A stretch of 64,000 nucleotides of DNA from Torreya grandis. Lineage: Eukaryota > Streptophyta > Pinopsida > Cupressales > Taxaceae. Position 1 is the stretch's first letter. Every line of letters starts with the position of its first letter. The notes under the pieces were generated by a model. It made no database searches. It saw only the letters and a list, made by a program, of their open reading frames with translations, and was not told the origin of the DNA. The stretch is taken from positions 1,274,501-1,338,500 of the forward strand of contig JARHVA010002004.1 of the NCBI GenBank assembly GCA_037957365.1, given 5' to 3'. Position numbers and translations under genes: made by a program. Below are positions 47,218-61,010 of this stretch, piece after piece.

Positions 47218-48530
47218 GTGATATTTTTTTGTATTAACACTAATCCTAGCCACCTTAACCACCCTCGCCCTCACCTCTTACTAAAGATTATCATTTTGTT
47301 CCATGTTTTCCATAATAATAGGTGGCCTAGAAGGCCCTTGAACATTAGTTCCTTTTCCCCTCACTTGTTGATCCTCCCCACCCACACCCTGATCACCCTT
47401 GGCTACATCTTGATCACCCCCATAAATAACCATCGAATCTTGATTAGTCCTATCATGACCATCATCTCGACCATATCTTTTAGCCTATGTCTATGTCCTC
47501 TAAGCCCATCATTTCCTCAATCATTCCTATGCTTGTATGACCTTTCATACTACCCCTCTTTATTAAGAAATTATGCTACTGTTAATAGTATTTATGGCCA
47601 TCTCTGTTTCCACCATCCTGTATAATCTACAGTCAATCCAAGATCTTCTATAGCTAACTAGTAATCCCATACTATAGGACCTATGTTGTCATCATCTACT
47701 TGTGACAATGCCTTATCAATTGTATGCCCCTACTTAGGTTTCTCTTTATCACTTTTTGAAAATAAATGCTCCTCTACTAGGAGATCCTCATAATTTAAAA
47801 ACTATCTTTGTACTCTATTAGAATTATATATATCTATGTTGTAATATTGATGCCCTATCAAAGAATACTTTGTCAGCATACTAGTATAATTTTCATCCTC
47901 TTCCCACCCTAACTATACCATCTTCTATGGCATCCAAATAATATGGTCTGCAATTAGACTATCTAATGCCTTCCTATAAAATATCATATCACATACATGA
48001 TATCTCTTCACTCCTAGAATGATATAGAATCTAAACATTACTAGATGATCATGATCATGAACTACTCATGTGCTTAATAAGCTCTTGATTACCACATGTT
48101 CCAAAAAATATATTTGTATCAATAATGAGGGTTAGAAACACACCACTCCCCTATATACTTCCATATGAATGTCTTAATATAGGTGGCCCAACACAATAGT
48201 TCCCCATGCAAAAACATGATAATAACTCACCATCTCTGCCACTCCATCCGATAAATGTAGATGAAACCACCGACCACTCTTTTCTGGTAATAATATGCGA
48301 GTAATAAGAAACATGAATACTAGGGTCAACATGTTCACTTTATCATCTGAGGTCCCTATCAATTTAAATCCATAAATCATGAAATTTGACCTCTAGATTT
48401 CCACAAAGCCATTACAGAGTCATGATCCATTCCCATGAGCTATAATAGATCACATATCCTCTCATAGGTAATCGTAAAATTTTCCACACATCCTCCAAAG
48501 GCATTGTCATCTCTCTTATGATGAAGTGAA
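47218..48530 (-). pseudogene. Antisense PMD protein remnant, copy B
   Basis: On minus: REMTMPLEDVWKILRLPM at about 48470-48515, then an open stretch 48174-48380 with ILLPEKSGRWFHLHLSDGVA and FAWGTIVLGHLY, matching the PMD family's KSG...H and WG...LY blocks, here without the stop present in copy A. The charged tail is at about 47220-47280. The frame is cut at its N-terminal side at 48530, where the sequence switches to copia. Confidence 0.75.
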
Positions 48531-49876
48531 ATATTTAAAAATGAATAGTCTACCATTGTACCTATCCATGCTTCCCTTAGAATGCCACCATCCAAAATAA
48601 TTAAAAGCCTTTTATTTATTAAGTAACAATATCCATAGCATCTGTTCAAAACTATAAGGGTAACCTTGCCTGTAATATCATGCTCCTTGCACACTCCATG
48701 ATTGTCATGTTCATCCATTCTAACACATTATTTTATTGTGGTATTCTTGAAACCATCATCTATCTATGAATCCCATGGGATGACCCATAATTATCAAATT
48801 CCTTGTTGTAATATTTACATCCATTATCTAATCTGACACACTTAAACTTATTTCATTTTTTGTTCTCAACCAAAGATTTCCATTTCATAAAAATATTAAA
48901 AACATCAATTTTTTTATATGCAATAAAATCAAGTTTGTCTAGTTGCATCATCAATAAAACTAACATAATAAGAAGAGCCACAAATGGATGATACCTGAGC
49001 CAATACCCATACATATGTGTGCATGAGATATAACTTTTAATTTTTCTTTGTCTTCCCAACTCTAAGAAATCTGACTCTCTGCTATTTTCCACACACACCG
49101 TGCTCATAAAAATCTAAATCCATCTTATTTGAATCTATAAATAAATTCTTTGAGTGGAGAACTTACATCCCCTACTCACTCATGTGCCCATGTCTCTGGT
49201 TCCATAATTTTATATCCTCTATTATAGGAAATAAAATAATGGAATATTCAACATTACCTATGTATAAATTTAATTTACCTACCTTTTCTCCTTTTGATAT
49301 TACCAATAATCCTTTATTGACCGTCCATGAATTTCTGCAAATGTAACTATGCAAGCTTCACTTCCCAAGTACCCTGTTAAAATTAGATTTATTTTCATTT
49401 CAGGAACATGCCTCACATTTTCAAGCAACCATTTATTTCTATTTTTTAATTTTATACGTATCTTACCCTGAACATAGTTCAAAATCATGGAAATGAACTT
49501 GTCTAAAATTGCCTAGAACATAGTATTGAAAATATTTCCTATGGGGTGTAACATAAAAAGAAGCCCCTGAATCTAACTCCCAAAACTCATTACTATTATC
49601 CAATGAAAGGATTAAAATATCTTAAAACACATCATGTTCTACATTTACTTCCAAATTTTTATCTTGTTTTCCTTGTCCTAGTTTTCCTTTACAAAACCAA
49701 CAATATTTATTCTAGTGTCCTATCTTCCCACAAATCTAGTAGCACAACATTCTTCTAGATTTAGATTTTCCCTTCTTAGAATTCCCATGATTCCCTAGGC
49801 TATTTTATCTATCATTTTGAGTTCTCCTATTCTCCAAATTCAAAAGATTACCTGATGTCTCAGCTATGTTTTTTAA

Positions 49877-50194
49877 TCACATTTTATCATTAATAATAAC
49901 ACCAATAACATCATCAAACTTTAAAATGTTTGAATCAAAGATAAAATTAATCACAACCATGGCGATGCCATTCCATCTTTCTAGCAATAAACATAGAATC
50001 AAAAGAGCCCTAAACTCATCATCTATGTTAACTCCTATAGATATTAAATGATTTGTGGTTGTCTTAAATTCATTTAAATATTCAACAACATATCCACCTT
50101 CCAACAACATCTCCATATTAAATAAATGATTCATAAGAAATACTTTGTTGTAGGCTGAAGTTTTTTCATCAAATCTATCCACTACCTTTATCAC
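49877..50194 (-). pseudogene. Copia gag (UBN2-type) fragment, longest clean gag piece
   Basis: A 105-codon open stretch on minus with KVFLMNHLFNMEM, VVEYLNEFKTTTNHL, IGVNIDDEFRALLIL and FDDVIG. This is the conserved wording of plant copia gag (UBN2 family), which forms the capsid. Flanking frames are broken. Confidence 0.8.
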
Positions 50195-50518
50195 ATCTGT
50201 TGTTGTCTTTTATTTTGAAAATTTGAAGTCCATTTACATTACCATGCATAACCATATTATTCCTAGTGCCTTTTAGTCAAGAAACTCCCATTATTTGTCC
50301 TTCATAGACAATGACTTCTTTTTGATTGATCCCAATGATAGGAATATATCCTTATGATATAGATAGTCCTCCATTTTCATCTTTCATAATTAGTAGTTTG
50401 GGCCATTAGAATTCTCAACCTTAAACTTGCCTTCTTTTATCATTGTTCCCATTCAAACCAATAACCCTTTTTTCATGCAATTGTATCTACCAAATAAACC
50501 TTTGGCTCTGAGACTAGT

Positions 50519-50975
50519 TCTTAGGAATATAAAACATAGACCAATATTAATAAAAAATTATACAAAATATACAAAAAAAACACAAAATAAAAATAGGTTT
50601 AATTCTTCCAAAATGGGCTATGTCCACACAAAAATAGCCAGTTCTTCTCTTAGTTCCAAAAATTAAGGAATAAAATTGTATACATCCACTAAAATTTTCT
50701 CTTCACTCACACTTAGTGTGCCACCATGATAACAATGCCCTCGTATCAAATGAGGATTACATATTAGGCAAAAATGCACCAAAATAATCTCTAACATTAG
50801 ATTTTCAACCTAATAGTGATTGGTCTAGATTTACTGTAGAGTCACAATATGTTACAATAGATTTTTGACCTGCCTAATCCCCCATGGTGACCTTAGTGGG
50901 GGGCATTTCCCCCTAACCAAAACTTCGATGTTAGGAATTGAGAATTATAATAAGACCAAACTTCACCATGCAACA
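50519..50975 (-). repeat. 5' LTR of copia copy 3, with well-kept primer-binding site
   Basis: It ends CACCATGCAACA, followed by the exact GTAAG. To its left, + CTTTGGCTCTGAGACTAG is the reverse of TGGTATCAGAGCCAAAG with two or three changes, the clearest tRNA-iMet primer-binding site among the copia copies. Confidence 0.85.
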
Positions 50976-51950
50976 GTAAGAAATGATGTCTTAATAAAAT
51001 ATAAGGCTTAATCATTTTGAAATAATAACCTAAAATAATAATAAAAACACATTTTACCATTTATAGAAAATTCATAAGAAAAATACAAAGATTACTAAAA
51101 AAAAAAACTAGTGAGGATTGTGATGAGGATCTAATCGTAAAAACTATAAGATTAAATCACATATGGACAAAAATATTTGTTTTTAATAGATATTACAAAA
51201 AATATTTAGAAACCCTATGAAATTATGGCTCATAGCCTTAATGAGGTATAAAATACCTCCCCTGTAAAAAATGATAGCTAAGAAAAATCCATCGATTGGT
51301 CATGTTAAAAAACTCTAATGGATATAGAGATGGGTCTCGTAAAATGTGCATTTGTGAATCCTAAGATGCTTACCCAATTTGTCATTTCTATATAAGATAA
51401 AATAAATAAACCCATAATAATAAAAAACCTTATGTTTCCATTAAACCTTGTAAGTCAAAAGAACTCATTTCAAATGATTCATAGATTAACTACACTAAAA
51501 TCAACTATAGTTTAAGAATTCAAGAAATGATGGCAAGTGAAATTTTTGTTTTTAAATTTTAAACAAACATTTGAGTCCATATTATAATTTTTTAAATGAT
51601 TTAGGTTATAACCATAGTGAGGTATAAAAAACCTCGTCTATATGTAGTGATGCAAACTAAAGATAAGTAGTCTTGCAATCATTGCTATTCTTCCTATCAT
51701 CCCATAAGATAAATAATTGATATCCTCTTCCATTAAAAAACCTCACACATGAAATGATATGGCTCAATGGGAATGAAGAAGGGATGATGGTGCATGAAGG
51801 TCAACATTGAATAGTGTAATGATCAAAGAATTGAATGTGAGGTGATGGGTAATAACTGTAGGGTGATGAGACTTTAACGCCTCATCACCTTGAATAGGGT
51901 GTATTGATTTTTTGGGTTGTGTGTTATTAACCAAAGTTTAAATGGTCAAA
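50976..51950 (+). repeat. Right part of a gypsy LTR (block 3)
   Basis: Starts with the GTAAG duplication; collinear with 9604-10566 and 25424-26396. The palindrome near 51863-51890 has several changed bases in its left arm. No gene. Confidence 0.5.
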
Positions 51951-53090
51951 TTTTGGTGCCCACTTGGATTTTTATTGGATATCTTACCATCACTGATTGA
52001 TCTGACCTCCAAAATGGTACCATAATGGTCACTTGCACAACATTCAAAACCATGGGTCCATACTACCACATCAGATGTTTAAACTAAAAATTAAAATGCT
52101 CACACATTAATATATCCATCAATTTTAATTTTAGGTGTTGATGTGGCATGATTTAAATGTCACATAAACATAAAGTTAAATCTCAAGATTTTTGAGTCCT
52201 ATCCTTTAACAAGGTGTAGACAAAATAAAGTTGAAGAGACCAAATTAAGGTCCTTTTGTTGTTTCTATGATGATAAATTTTATTTTATTTTAAACAAATC
52301 ACTAAATAAGTATTTGTTTTTAAGTAAAATGACAAATAAAAAATTTGGAAGAAAAATTAAAATGAAGGCTTTGTTTTGCACTTCTTAATCTCCAAAATCT
52401 TTTGGGAAGTATGTATTTTATTTTTTAAAGGCCAATTCTTGCCAAGTGAATTTTACTATTTGTATATTTTACTTACATGGTAATCACTCTTAGAAAAATG
52501 TGTTTATAAATATGAATAATAAAATAATAAACAAGATTATAAACCCTTTTTTTTAATTTTGTGTTGTTGATATATATGATAACTTTTTTTTTAAAAAAAG
52601 ATTTAATTTGAAATATTAGACAAGATTTGTTAATATATCACATAAATACGATAATTATAGATATTTATTATATAACATGTATTTATTGTTATCTAGCCTA
52701 TTCGTATACAACTTTCCTAATACTTTTTTACAAGATTAATATAATAATACATTCAAAAGGCATATCTTTATAGCCTGGTTCTATTGTGATTAATTTTTTT
52801 CCCAATATTGGTTTTATACATATTTCACATTATATATCTATATGAATGTATACAAGATTTTTCTTTTCCATAAAATAATATCATTTGTTTTTAAAACTAT
52901 ACCTTATGCTAGGTTAAATAATCGAAGTGCAATGATAGAAGTGCATTGTATGTTTATGTAAATTTATTTATGATTAATAACTAATATTTGAAATTGTGGG
53001 AATTTTATTTGTATAGTGAAACATTTTACTTTTGGTCTTCAAAATTTTAAAAATAGCTTAAGCTTTGTACTTTATGGTTGAAGTCATCTT

Positions 53091-53134
<44 letters not shown>

Positions 53135-54070
53135 CCAACTCTTAATATTTTTTTTACTATTTTTTTTTCTTAAATTAGTGTAAGTTTTATACATGTATAA
53201 TTTCATAGATTTTATCACAAAGAACATGATTTTTCTACAATTTAATTTAACAAACATTTTTTTTTACAAAGGATTGTAGGGTATCAATATTTTAGGGTAT
53301 GGATAGAATATTATTTTATGAAAAATATTCAAGTTCAAAATTAGCTTCAAAATGTTGGATTTATTTATGCATAAACATGATAAAAATCATGCTCCACATT
53401 TTTGAGGAAAGATAAGAGACAGAGCCAGATCTAGCCATTATGTTCCTCATCCACAAATAGATTTCAATGAGACATATGGTGTTATTAAAATGGATGAATC
53501 TTACCCTTTTTCAAAAAAAATTCAACATGATAATCAATGAGTTGACAATTATTCACAACAAAACTCAAAGATGGAGGAAATTGTTTCATTAACTCAAAAA
53601 TTTAAAATTGATAATACTAATGAGGAGATGGAAAATAATTTAAAGATAATATTTGGCCAAAACATGTTGTGATTTACAATTAATTTTAATTTTTGATGAG
53701 GTGTATGAACATGTAAACCATGGAAACCTTGGAAAAGGACATTCGAATAAAGTGAAAAATGGTGTAAATTTTAGTTGTGAAATATAATTGACATGATTTC
53801 AATGCAAATACAAGTGCATTAAGTTGAGAAAGACATTAAAAATAGTAATAATTGGAAACACCATAAGGGCTACACCTTCAACATGGAGTTTTTACGAAGA
53901 AATAAATTTCATTATTGAGAAAACTTACAAGATGATAGGTTTTATGAAAGGTTATGATGGAAAATAATGGGTCAATCTAAGCATGATTACAATGTAAAAA
54001 GATATAAAATGAAAATCATATAAATAAATTCCACCTATTAATATTTGAAAAAATTGAAGTGGTGCATATC
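51951..54070 (+). repeat. Gypsy 5' internal region C
   Basis: A primer-binding-like TGGTGCCCACTTGG stands at about 51955. The gag-like remnant is at 53410-53640 and the conserved TWSFYEEINFIIEKTYKMIG stretch at about 53882-53945. A (TA)n run lies at 53093-53133. No RT seen. Confidence 0.5.
53093..53133. repeat. (TA)n microsatellite
   Basis: About 20 TA units inside gypsy region C; copies A and B have only short AT strings here. Confidence 0.95.
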
Positions 54071-54800
54071 CAATAACTTCAATAAGTAGGGAGAAATTGG
54101 ATAAGTAGAATATCTAATTAATTGATGAAAAATAGTTATTCCTTCAATTTGGAAGGTTGGAGATGTTAATACTTCTCTATTTTTGAATTATTTTTTTATT
54201 GCAGAACAAGTCAAATGATTATCATCATGATCACCACCATGAGCATTAACAAACACATCTTAAATTTTTGTTTTGTGCATTATAGATTCCTTGAAATAAA
54301 ACACATTAAAAATGGTGTTGGTTTACATAGTTTGTAGGAGTATAATATTTTTCACGGCAATATGATAACTTAATATGTGCACCATCAAATACAAAACAAA
54401 TAATTTAAATTAGAGTTAAAATGGGAAAATCACTTGGTAATTTTTTTATGGTCATGCACATATAAATTAGGATCATATTTATTTATACTAAAAACAATTT
54501 TCCACTAAATTTTCCTTCTTAATTTTTTAATTAAATGTGAAGGTGGTGATTTTATTATTTGTGTCACTAACACTGACATGACATGAAGAGGTGGTACTAA
54601 TAAATCCCATGGATTTATGTCTTATAACATCATCATAGCATAATTTATCCATGTTTTAAACATTCACATCATACATGTGTATAGGACTATAGTTTGATTC
54701 CACACATGAGCCAATTGGGAAACATTGTAAAAAATTGCTATGCTAATGTAACTAAGCAATAGGCACATTAATTAGTTGAGGAACTCAGTCCATGTCAACA
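54071..54800 (-). pseudogene. PIF/Harbinger remnant, region C (3' part of transposase deleted)
   Basis: Collinear with about 35704-36430 of region B. About 680 bp, including the transposase C-terminus, is missing at about 54073, where AACTTC is shared by both deletion ends. No open frame remains. Confidence 0.6.
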
Positions 54801-56425
54801 TTCAAAATTAGTCATTCATTTTCTATTTAACTAACATGAAATATTTACTTGTTAAAACTATAATTTGAAGCACTTTTTTTTTAAATTTAAATTATAGGAT
54901 TTTAATTAGAACACAACATTATTTAGTGGGAAAAAGAGTTATTTTAATATTATATTTAAATACGTATATTAAAAATTAAAATACATTCAAATATTAAATA
55001 TTTACTATTTTAACGAGTTTACATTGCAAATTTACATAAAAACTCAATTTTTAAACAATTTACAATATAAATATAGGGACTAACTACTACATGGAGGGAT
55101 GGATATATCTCATGCTAGTATTTTGATTTCAATAGAGTAAATAAAAAATACAATGTGCTATTAAATGTAAATTTAGGGACTATTCACTATATGGCCCTTG
55201 TTTATAACGTTCACTTTAATTTAATTTATATTAAAAAATGTATCGTGATGTGATTTTAGTAGTTGTTATTTAAAGAAAAATTAAAAAAATACTATAGTGG
55301 GTCTATTTATTATATTATTTTTGGTCTAGAAATATGATGTTCAAAATTCCAAAACGAATTTTTATGGCTATTTTAGAAAGTTAATTTAGGGATGTAATTA
55401 ATTAGATATCCACTTAACAAACAAGTTAAGAATATAAAATATGAAACAAGAAATATAAACGGTCTAGTAACATTGAGCAATACGTCTTTATGGTACACTA
55501 TCCACTGATTCTTCTACTTCTAATGAGGAAATATGAAATATATATGTGGAAAAATAGATTTGTCACTTCATCTCCATCCCTATGATTGATAAAAGACTAT
55601 GAATTTCCAAAATAGGTTACAATGATAACACTTATAATTTTGTACAAATGTATATTTTATAAATTATTTTTGTGTAAAGAAAGTATGTGGGAAATTTTTT
55701 AGAAGATTTTTTGACATATATCTATAAGGTTTGATTAAAATATAAAACAAGGAGAGAATATTTAGAGGAAATATGATGAATGAATAACATGAGTACACTT
55801 AATTTGAAATAGTAGTGTTTAAGAATAACATTGGACTGTACCCCCTTTTTAAATTTTTTTTTATAGAGTTTAAAAATGACATTTTCTATTCATTGCTTGT
55901 TTTAGTGCATGGGTGGGTCCCTTGAATGTATGGATTACATAGGGTGATAATTCAAATAAAATACAACTCGCATAGGGCTTGTCTACAATTCAAATATTCA
56001 AAACAAAAAATACTTTTCCCATATAACTCTAAATAGTATTCTTAACATTAGGTACAAAAATCACACCACAAATCTAGTTCTACATTTATATTCACATTTG
56101 CATTCTCCTTTCTATGCATATATTTCCAAACTGACATATTCTTTTAATGTTATTACATCATGTGTGTTGCTTCATGTTTTCCTATTTTGAATGGGTCACC
56201 CACAAACTAAAAAAAACAAATTTGGTGTGAAACATTTTAGAAAGAGCTTCATTATTACATTCCTCCTCTCTAAAAATTAGATGATTCACAATAATTTGGG
56301 AATCTAAACCAATGTATTTATTTTGTACACATTGGGAGACAAAATGTAAAAAATCTCAACCGTTTGTTTGACAACTTTAAAAAATCAATTTTAAAAGTAT
56401 TTGTCTAAAAAATAACTTAATTAAA
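54801..56425 (+). repeat. Gypsy internal region C before the integrase
   Basis: The first 190 bp or so differ from region B, where the 6-kb P450 block stands; from about 54990 it matches 42436 onward. No gene recognised. Confidence 0.5.
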
Positions 56426-57320
56426 AAGCATGGGAATCTCATACATGCCTTAGCCCAAGAGTTTAATCCTACGATGAACCCATGGCCTTTTCTAGTATGG
56501 GAATTAGATCTTATTGGAAAAAAGTATTCCTACCTCATAAAATGGTGGAAGTTATGCCACTAATATGCACCATAGGCCTTCAAATATCAAAGTTAAATTT
56601 TAATCAAATAAGCTTTTGCTTTAGAATCCCATCCAAAATCATTCAGATAATGGAAAATCTTTTATGAATCAGGAATTGGAAGACCTGTGGAATCGATATC
56701 ATATTGATTAACATTTATCCACACACTATTACAATAGGGTAAATGGCCAAGTGGAAGTAATAAACAAAATTCTTAAAAACATACTTAAGAAGAAGACTAT
56801 CAATGATGTTGGAAGAAAATGGCATACACAACTATATCCTATACTTTGCTCATATAGAAGCAGTGTCTAAATGCCTACTAGGACCACTCCATACTCTCTG
56901 GAATTTGGAATAGATGCAATCTTATTAGTTACATTTGAACACCCTCCATTATTTATATCCTTATGGGGCATCATAATAAAAATTGAGTATAAAAAAGAGT
57001 GGCTACATGATCTAGAATTATTGGATGAAAAGTGTCAAAATGCCCTTGATCACCTCAGAGCATATCAAAAAAAGCTTAAAGGCCAATATTGTAAGAAAAT
57101 TCAGTCCTGAGAATTTAAAATTGGTGACCTAGTCCTTAAGGAAAATTAGAAAAAAACCAATGTTGAATGCAAAGGGAAGGGAAATTTTAAAGTAAATTGG
57201 ATTGGGTGTTATTTTATTATTACCAAATTTGGATCAAAGGAATATAAAATGGCCACTCTAGATGAAGATGAACTTGATGATCCAATAAATATCATGCATA
57301 TAAAACAATTCTATTTGTAA
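56426..57320 (+). pseudogene. Ty3/gypsy (Tat-like) integrase remnant, copy C
   Basis: Reads KHGNLIHALAQ, PWPFLVWELDLIG, and, over an open 80-codon stretch at 56871-57110, TPYSLEFGIDAILLV, PPLFISLWG, LLDEKCQNALDHLRAYQKK, wording typical of plant gypsy integrase C-terminal regions. The final block NFKVNWIG ... INIMHIKQFYL ends at TAA 57318-57320. The DDE core is shortened by a deletion near 56540. Confidence 0.8.
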
Positions 57321-59640
57321 TAGGGCAAAAAAAATTGATCCTCCATTTAGAAGACCACATGTTTGGGAGAAATCCTATGCATCACTACTTTACTATCCAA
57401 CATTCTTCCTCATCTCTCATCATTACCATCTTCCCATCTAGTCCACTCAACTTCCATATGAACTTGATAGTAATGTTGATTTTAAGATATTTGATTTGAA
57501 AATAAAGAGATATGAGTCTCAAAAAGGGCTAGATTAATGTTAAAAGTATATAGGTGATAACTATTAAAGATAAATTTGGAACATATAATCGATTTTGAAA
57601 ACCACATTTCCTTCTGACATCCAAATCTTAAAAAAATCAATTCTTCTAGATGGCTCTTCTCCCTATCATCCTTAATGGCACCAAATTTTACTTATCTATT
57701 TTCATTACCCTAAGCATATACCTTCCTAAACCCATTAAATTCATTATTAAAGAAGGCTTGTTGCTTATTCCTCATATAATATGTATAACTCATTTTATAA
57801 AAAATTTACATAGAATCCTAAGTTTTTATCCAATTCCTGGAATTATAATCATATTTGGTTTGATCTTATCTTAATTGTTTCTAGATTGTTGTTCCCTATT
57901 ATCATTGGTAAATATTCTAGGATATTTTCTAAATTATACATTTTGGCCTAACACCCTCTTATCCATGTAATGCATAGTCTTGTCTATATTTGTTTAACCA
58001 AGTTCCTTGAACATATTGTTATCATTTTTCTTGTAAATACATTTTCATCCATTTAGCACTTTTATACATAGTAGTAAAGTATTAATTAGGTCAAATGTCC
58101 ATTTTACTTTGGTTAACTTCGTAAATACATTATACATCCTTTTAAGTTATGTTTTTTAGAATTTTTTATTACATCATATTTCTAGTATATAAATTTAATC
58201 CATTGTGCATATGTAAATATATATTTTTTTAATCATAATTAAGTTATTTTATTAATATTTATGTTGTCTAAATACTTATTGTAATCTTTTATGTTCTTTG
58301 AATTGCTTGTAATTAGTTTGTATGTAAATGTTTGAATTATATTTTTTTATGTATTTTATTTTGTGAATATTTAGTTTTGGTCTGGGAATGAGGATGTCCC
58401 CAACTGACTATCCATTACGAAATTGGGAATGTCATTAACGAATTTCCCTCTTAAACTCCCCATGTAATATAAGTCAACATGACCTTGACTATCCAAATGT
58501 CATAGGTATATTCTTAACTAAGTGCAATAGTAAAACTAGATTTCCAACATTTCAAGTGGATTTGAGACACCCCACAACCTATATCACCTAATCATTAAAC
58601 TATCTCATTTGACCACCTTAAACTACTAACTAATCCATCCACCTCCTTGTTCTAGGAGGTTTACCCATTATCAATTTATGAGACATATTGTTATCTCACT
58701 AAAGGACCACATACCTAAATCTTAACACATGTCACAAGTTATAACACATTGTATTTCATTATAATCTCATGTTATATCATTTAAGATGTTTAATACAACA
58801 TATCAATTAAAACCTAACATTACATCATCTATCTAAAAAAACAATGTCATCTACATCATCATATACATGAAATTAAAATACATCCAGATCATCATATACA
58901 TTAAATTAAAGAACACGCATAAAATACATAGTCATACATAATTTATATACATGTAAATAAATCATAACATCCACATCACATACAAATATAATCATCTCCT
59001 ACTTATAATCAATCAAATCCAATATCTAATCTAACAAATACATTACAATCCCATATGAGAAATATACATAAACATGGCATATACCATAATAAATCTCATC
59101 ATAATCACATAAATGCATGTCAAAAATAAAAAAATGTCACCTCAGACCTATATCACAATTGTCCTGGTGGTCTCCTAGCTGATTGATGTATAAAATGAGT
59201 AGTTTTGGCCATATAAGATGGAGCTCACTGATCTACTTACACCACACCCTTGTAAAGAACCATATAGTACTGGGAATCTCTAGTCAGACTTGGTATTTGA
59301 ACTATCACATCTCCTAATCCATGTCTCTTTAATAGTGTGTCCCCCTCATCCTAGGTCTCCTCAGCTACTTGTAACTCTACCTCTCATTAGCCAAATCAAG
59401 TCTAAATCTAACCTATCTGACCTTGTGGAGATGTTATATTTAAAATTATAGCTTAAATATAACCTATATAACCCTATAGAGTTTTTATCTATGTATCTTT
59501 ATCCTTAATTTGACCTGTGTGACCCTATAGAGTTATTATCTATGCATTTATGGTTCTAATCTATCCCAACTATGTGGTCAGGTGAGATAATATTGGGCCC
59601 ATCTACATATCCTATTACACTATTTGTAATTGTACATATA
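57321..59640 (+). repeat. Gypsy region between integrase and antisense ORF, copy C
   Basis: Collinear with 15033-17394 and 44821-47217; no gene recognised. Confidence 0.5.
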
Positions 59641-61010
59641 CCAACTCTATGAAATATTTTTCTCTCTTAACATTGATCCTGGTGACTTTAGCCACCCTCG
59701 TCCTCACCTTGTAATGAAGACTAGAAATATGTTCCTAGTTTTCCCAACTAACAAGTAGATTAGAAGGCCCCACAACATCAATTCCTTTCCCCATCACCCC
59801 CTGATCCCCCCACCCACACCTTAATCACCCTTGGCTACACCCTAATCACCCCCATCAATAACCATCAAATATTTATCAATCCTATGATGACCATTATCCC
59901 CACCATATATCTTAGCCTATAACTATAGCCTCTTGGCCCATCATCTCCTCAAACATTCCTATTCCTATAAGAGCCTTCATACTACCCCTCTCCTCTTATT
60001 AACCTATGTTGGTATCAATAATATTTGTGTACATCTCTATTTCCAACATCCTATATAATCTATAGTAATTCCAAGATCTTTTATAGCTATCTAATAATCA
60101 TATACTACAAGAACTATGTTATCATCATATACCTATGTCAATGCCTTCTTAATTATATGTCCCTACTCAGGCCTATCTCTATCACTCTTGTAAAATAAAT
60201 CCTCCTCTTCTAGGAGATCCTACCAATGCAAAAACTATCTTTACACTCTATTAGAATGATATCTCTTTATCTTGTAATCTTGATGCCCTATCAAATAATA
60301 CTTTGTTAGCATATAGGTATAGTTTGTATCCTCTTCCCATCCCCACTATACCATCATGTATGACATCCAAATAATCTAGTCCTAAATCAAAATATCTAAT
60401 TCATTATTATGAAATCTTGTATCACATACATGAGATGTCCTCACTCCCAAAATGATGTACAATCTAAACACTAGTAAATGATAAAGATTATTAATTTTTC
60501 ATGTTCAAGGTGATATCTTGATTTCTACATGATCCTAAAAATATATTTGTATCAATTATGAAGGTTAGAAACTAACCACTATTCTATAGACCCCCATATG
60601 AAGCTTCATATATAATTGGGCCAGCAAAATAGGTCCCCATGCAAAAAATTGATAATCATGCACCATGTCTACCATTACATCCCATAAACCTAGATGAATC
60701 CATTGACCACTCTTATTTTTTAATAATATGATTGTTATAACAAACATGAATAATAGGGTAAACCTATCAATATTATCATCTATGAAGGCCCTATCAATGC
60801 CAATGCATGAATCATGAAATCTAACCTATAGATGTCCACACAGCCATTGTACAGTCATGCTCCATTCCCATGACCTCCAAAGGATCATATATCCTCTCAT
60901 AGGTAATCATAAAATGGGTCACACATCCTCTAAAGTCACTGTCATCTCTCCTATGAAGAAATGAAAATTGCTTAGAATGTGATCTCTCCACCAACACAGT
61001 GTTGAGATCA
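59641..61010 (-). pseudogene. Antisense PMD protein remnant, copy C
   Basis: On minus: MISTLCWWRDHILSNFHFFI then GEMTVTLEDV followed by a stop (about 60920-61000), and an open stretch at 60565-60747 with LLKNKSGQWIHLGLWDVMVD and FAWGPILLAQLYMKLH. The GEMTVTLEDV block is the least altered of the three copies. Stops and frame changes separate the blocks. Confidence 0.75.

Larger units (their letters stand above)
48531..50975 (-). mobile_element. Ty1/copia copy 3, 5' half only
   Basis: Only the 5' half remains: integrase C-terminal part (about 48540-48720, LDGGILREAWIG), integrase/GAG-pre-integrase (48830-49490), zinc knuckle (49690-49760), gag (49860-50200), primer-binding site and 5' LTR (50519-50975), followed by GTAAG. 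RT, RNase H, 3' LTR and the left half of the host LTR are gone. The left end joins directly to the PMD remnant at a TTTAAAAATG string that also occurs in copia at about 7162. Confidence 0.8.
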
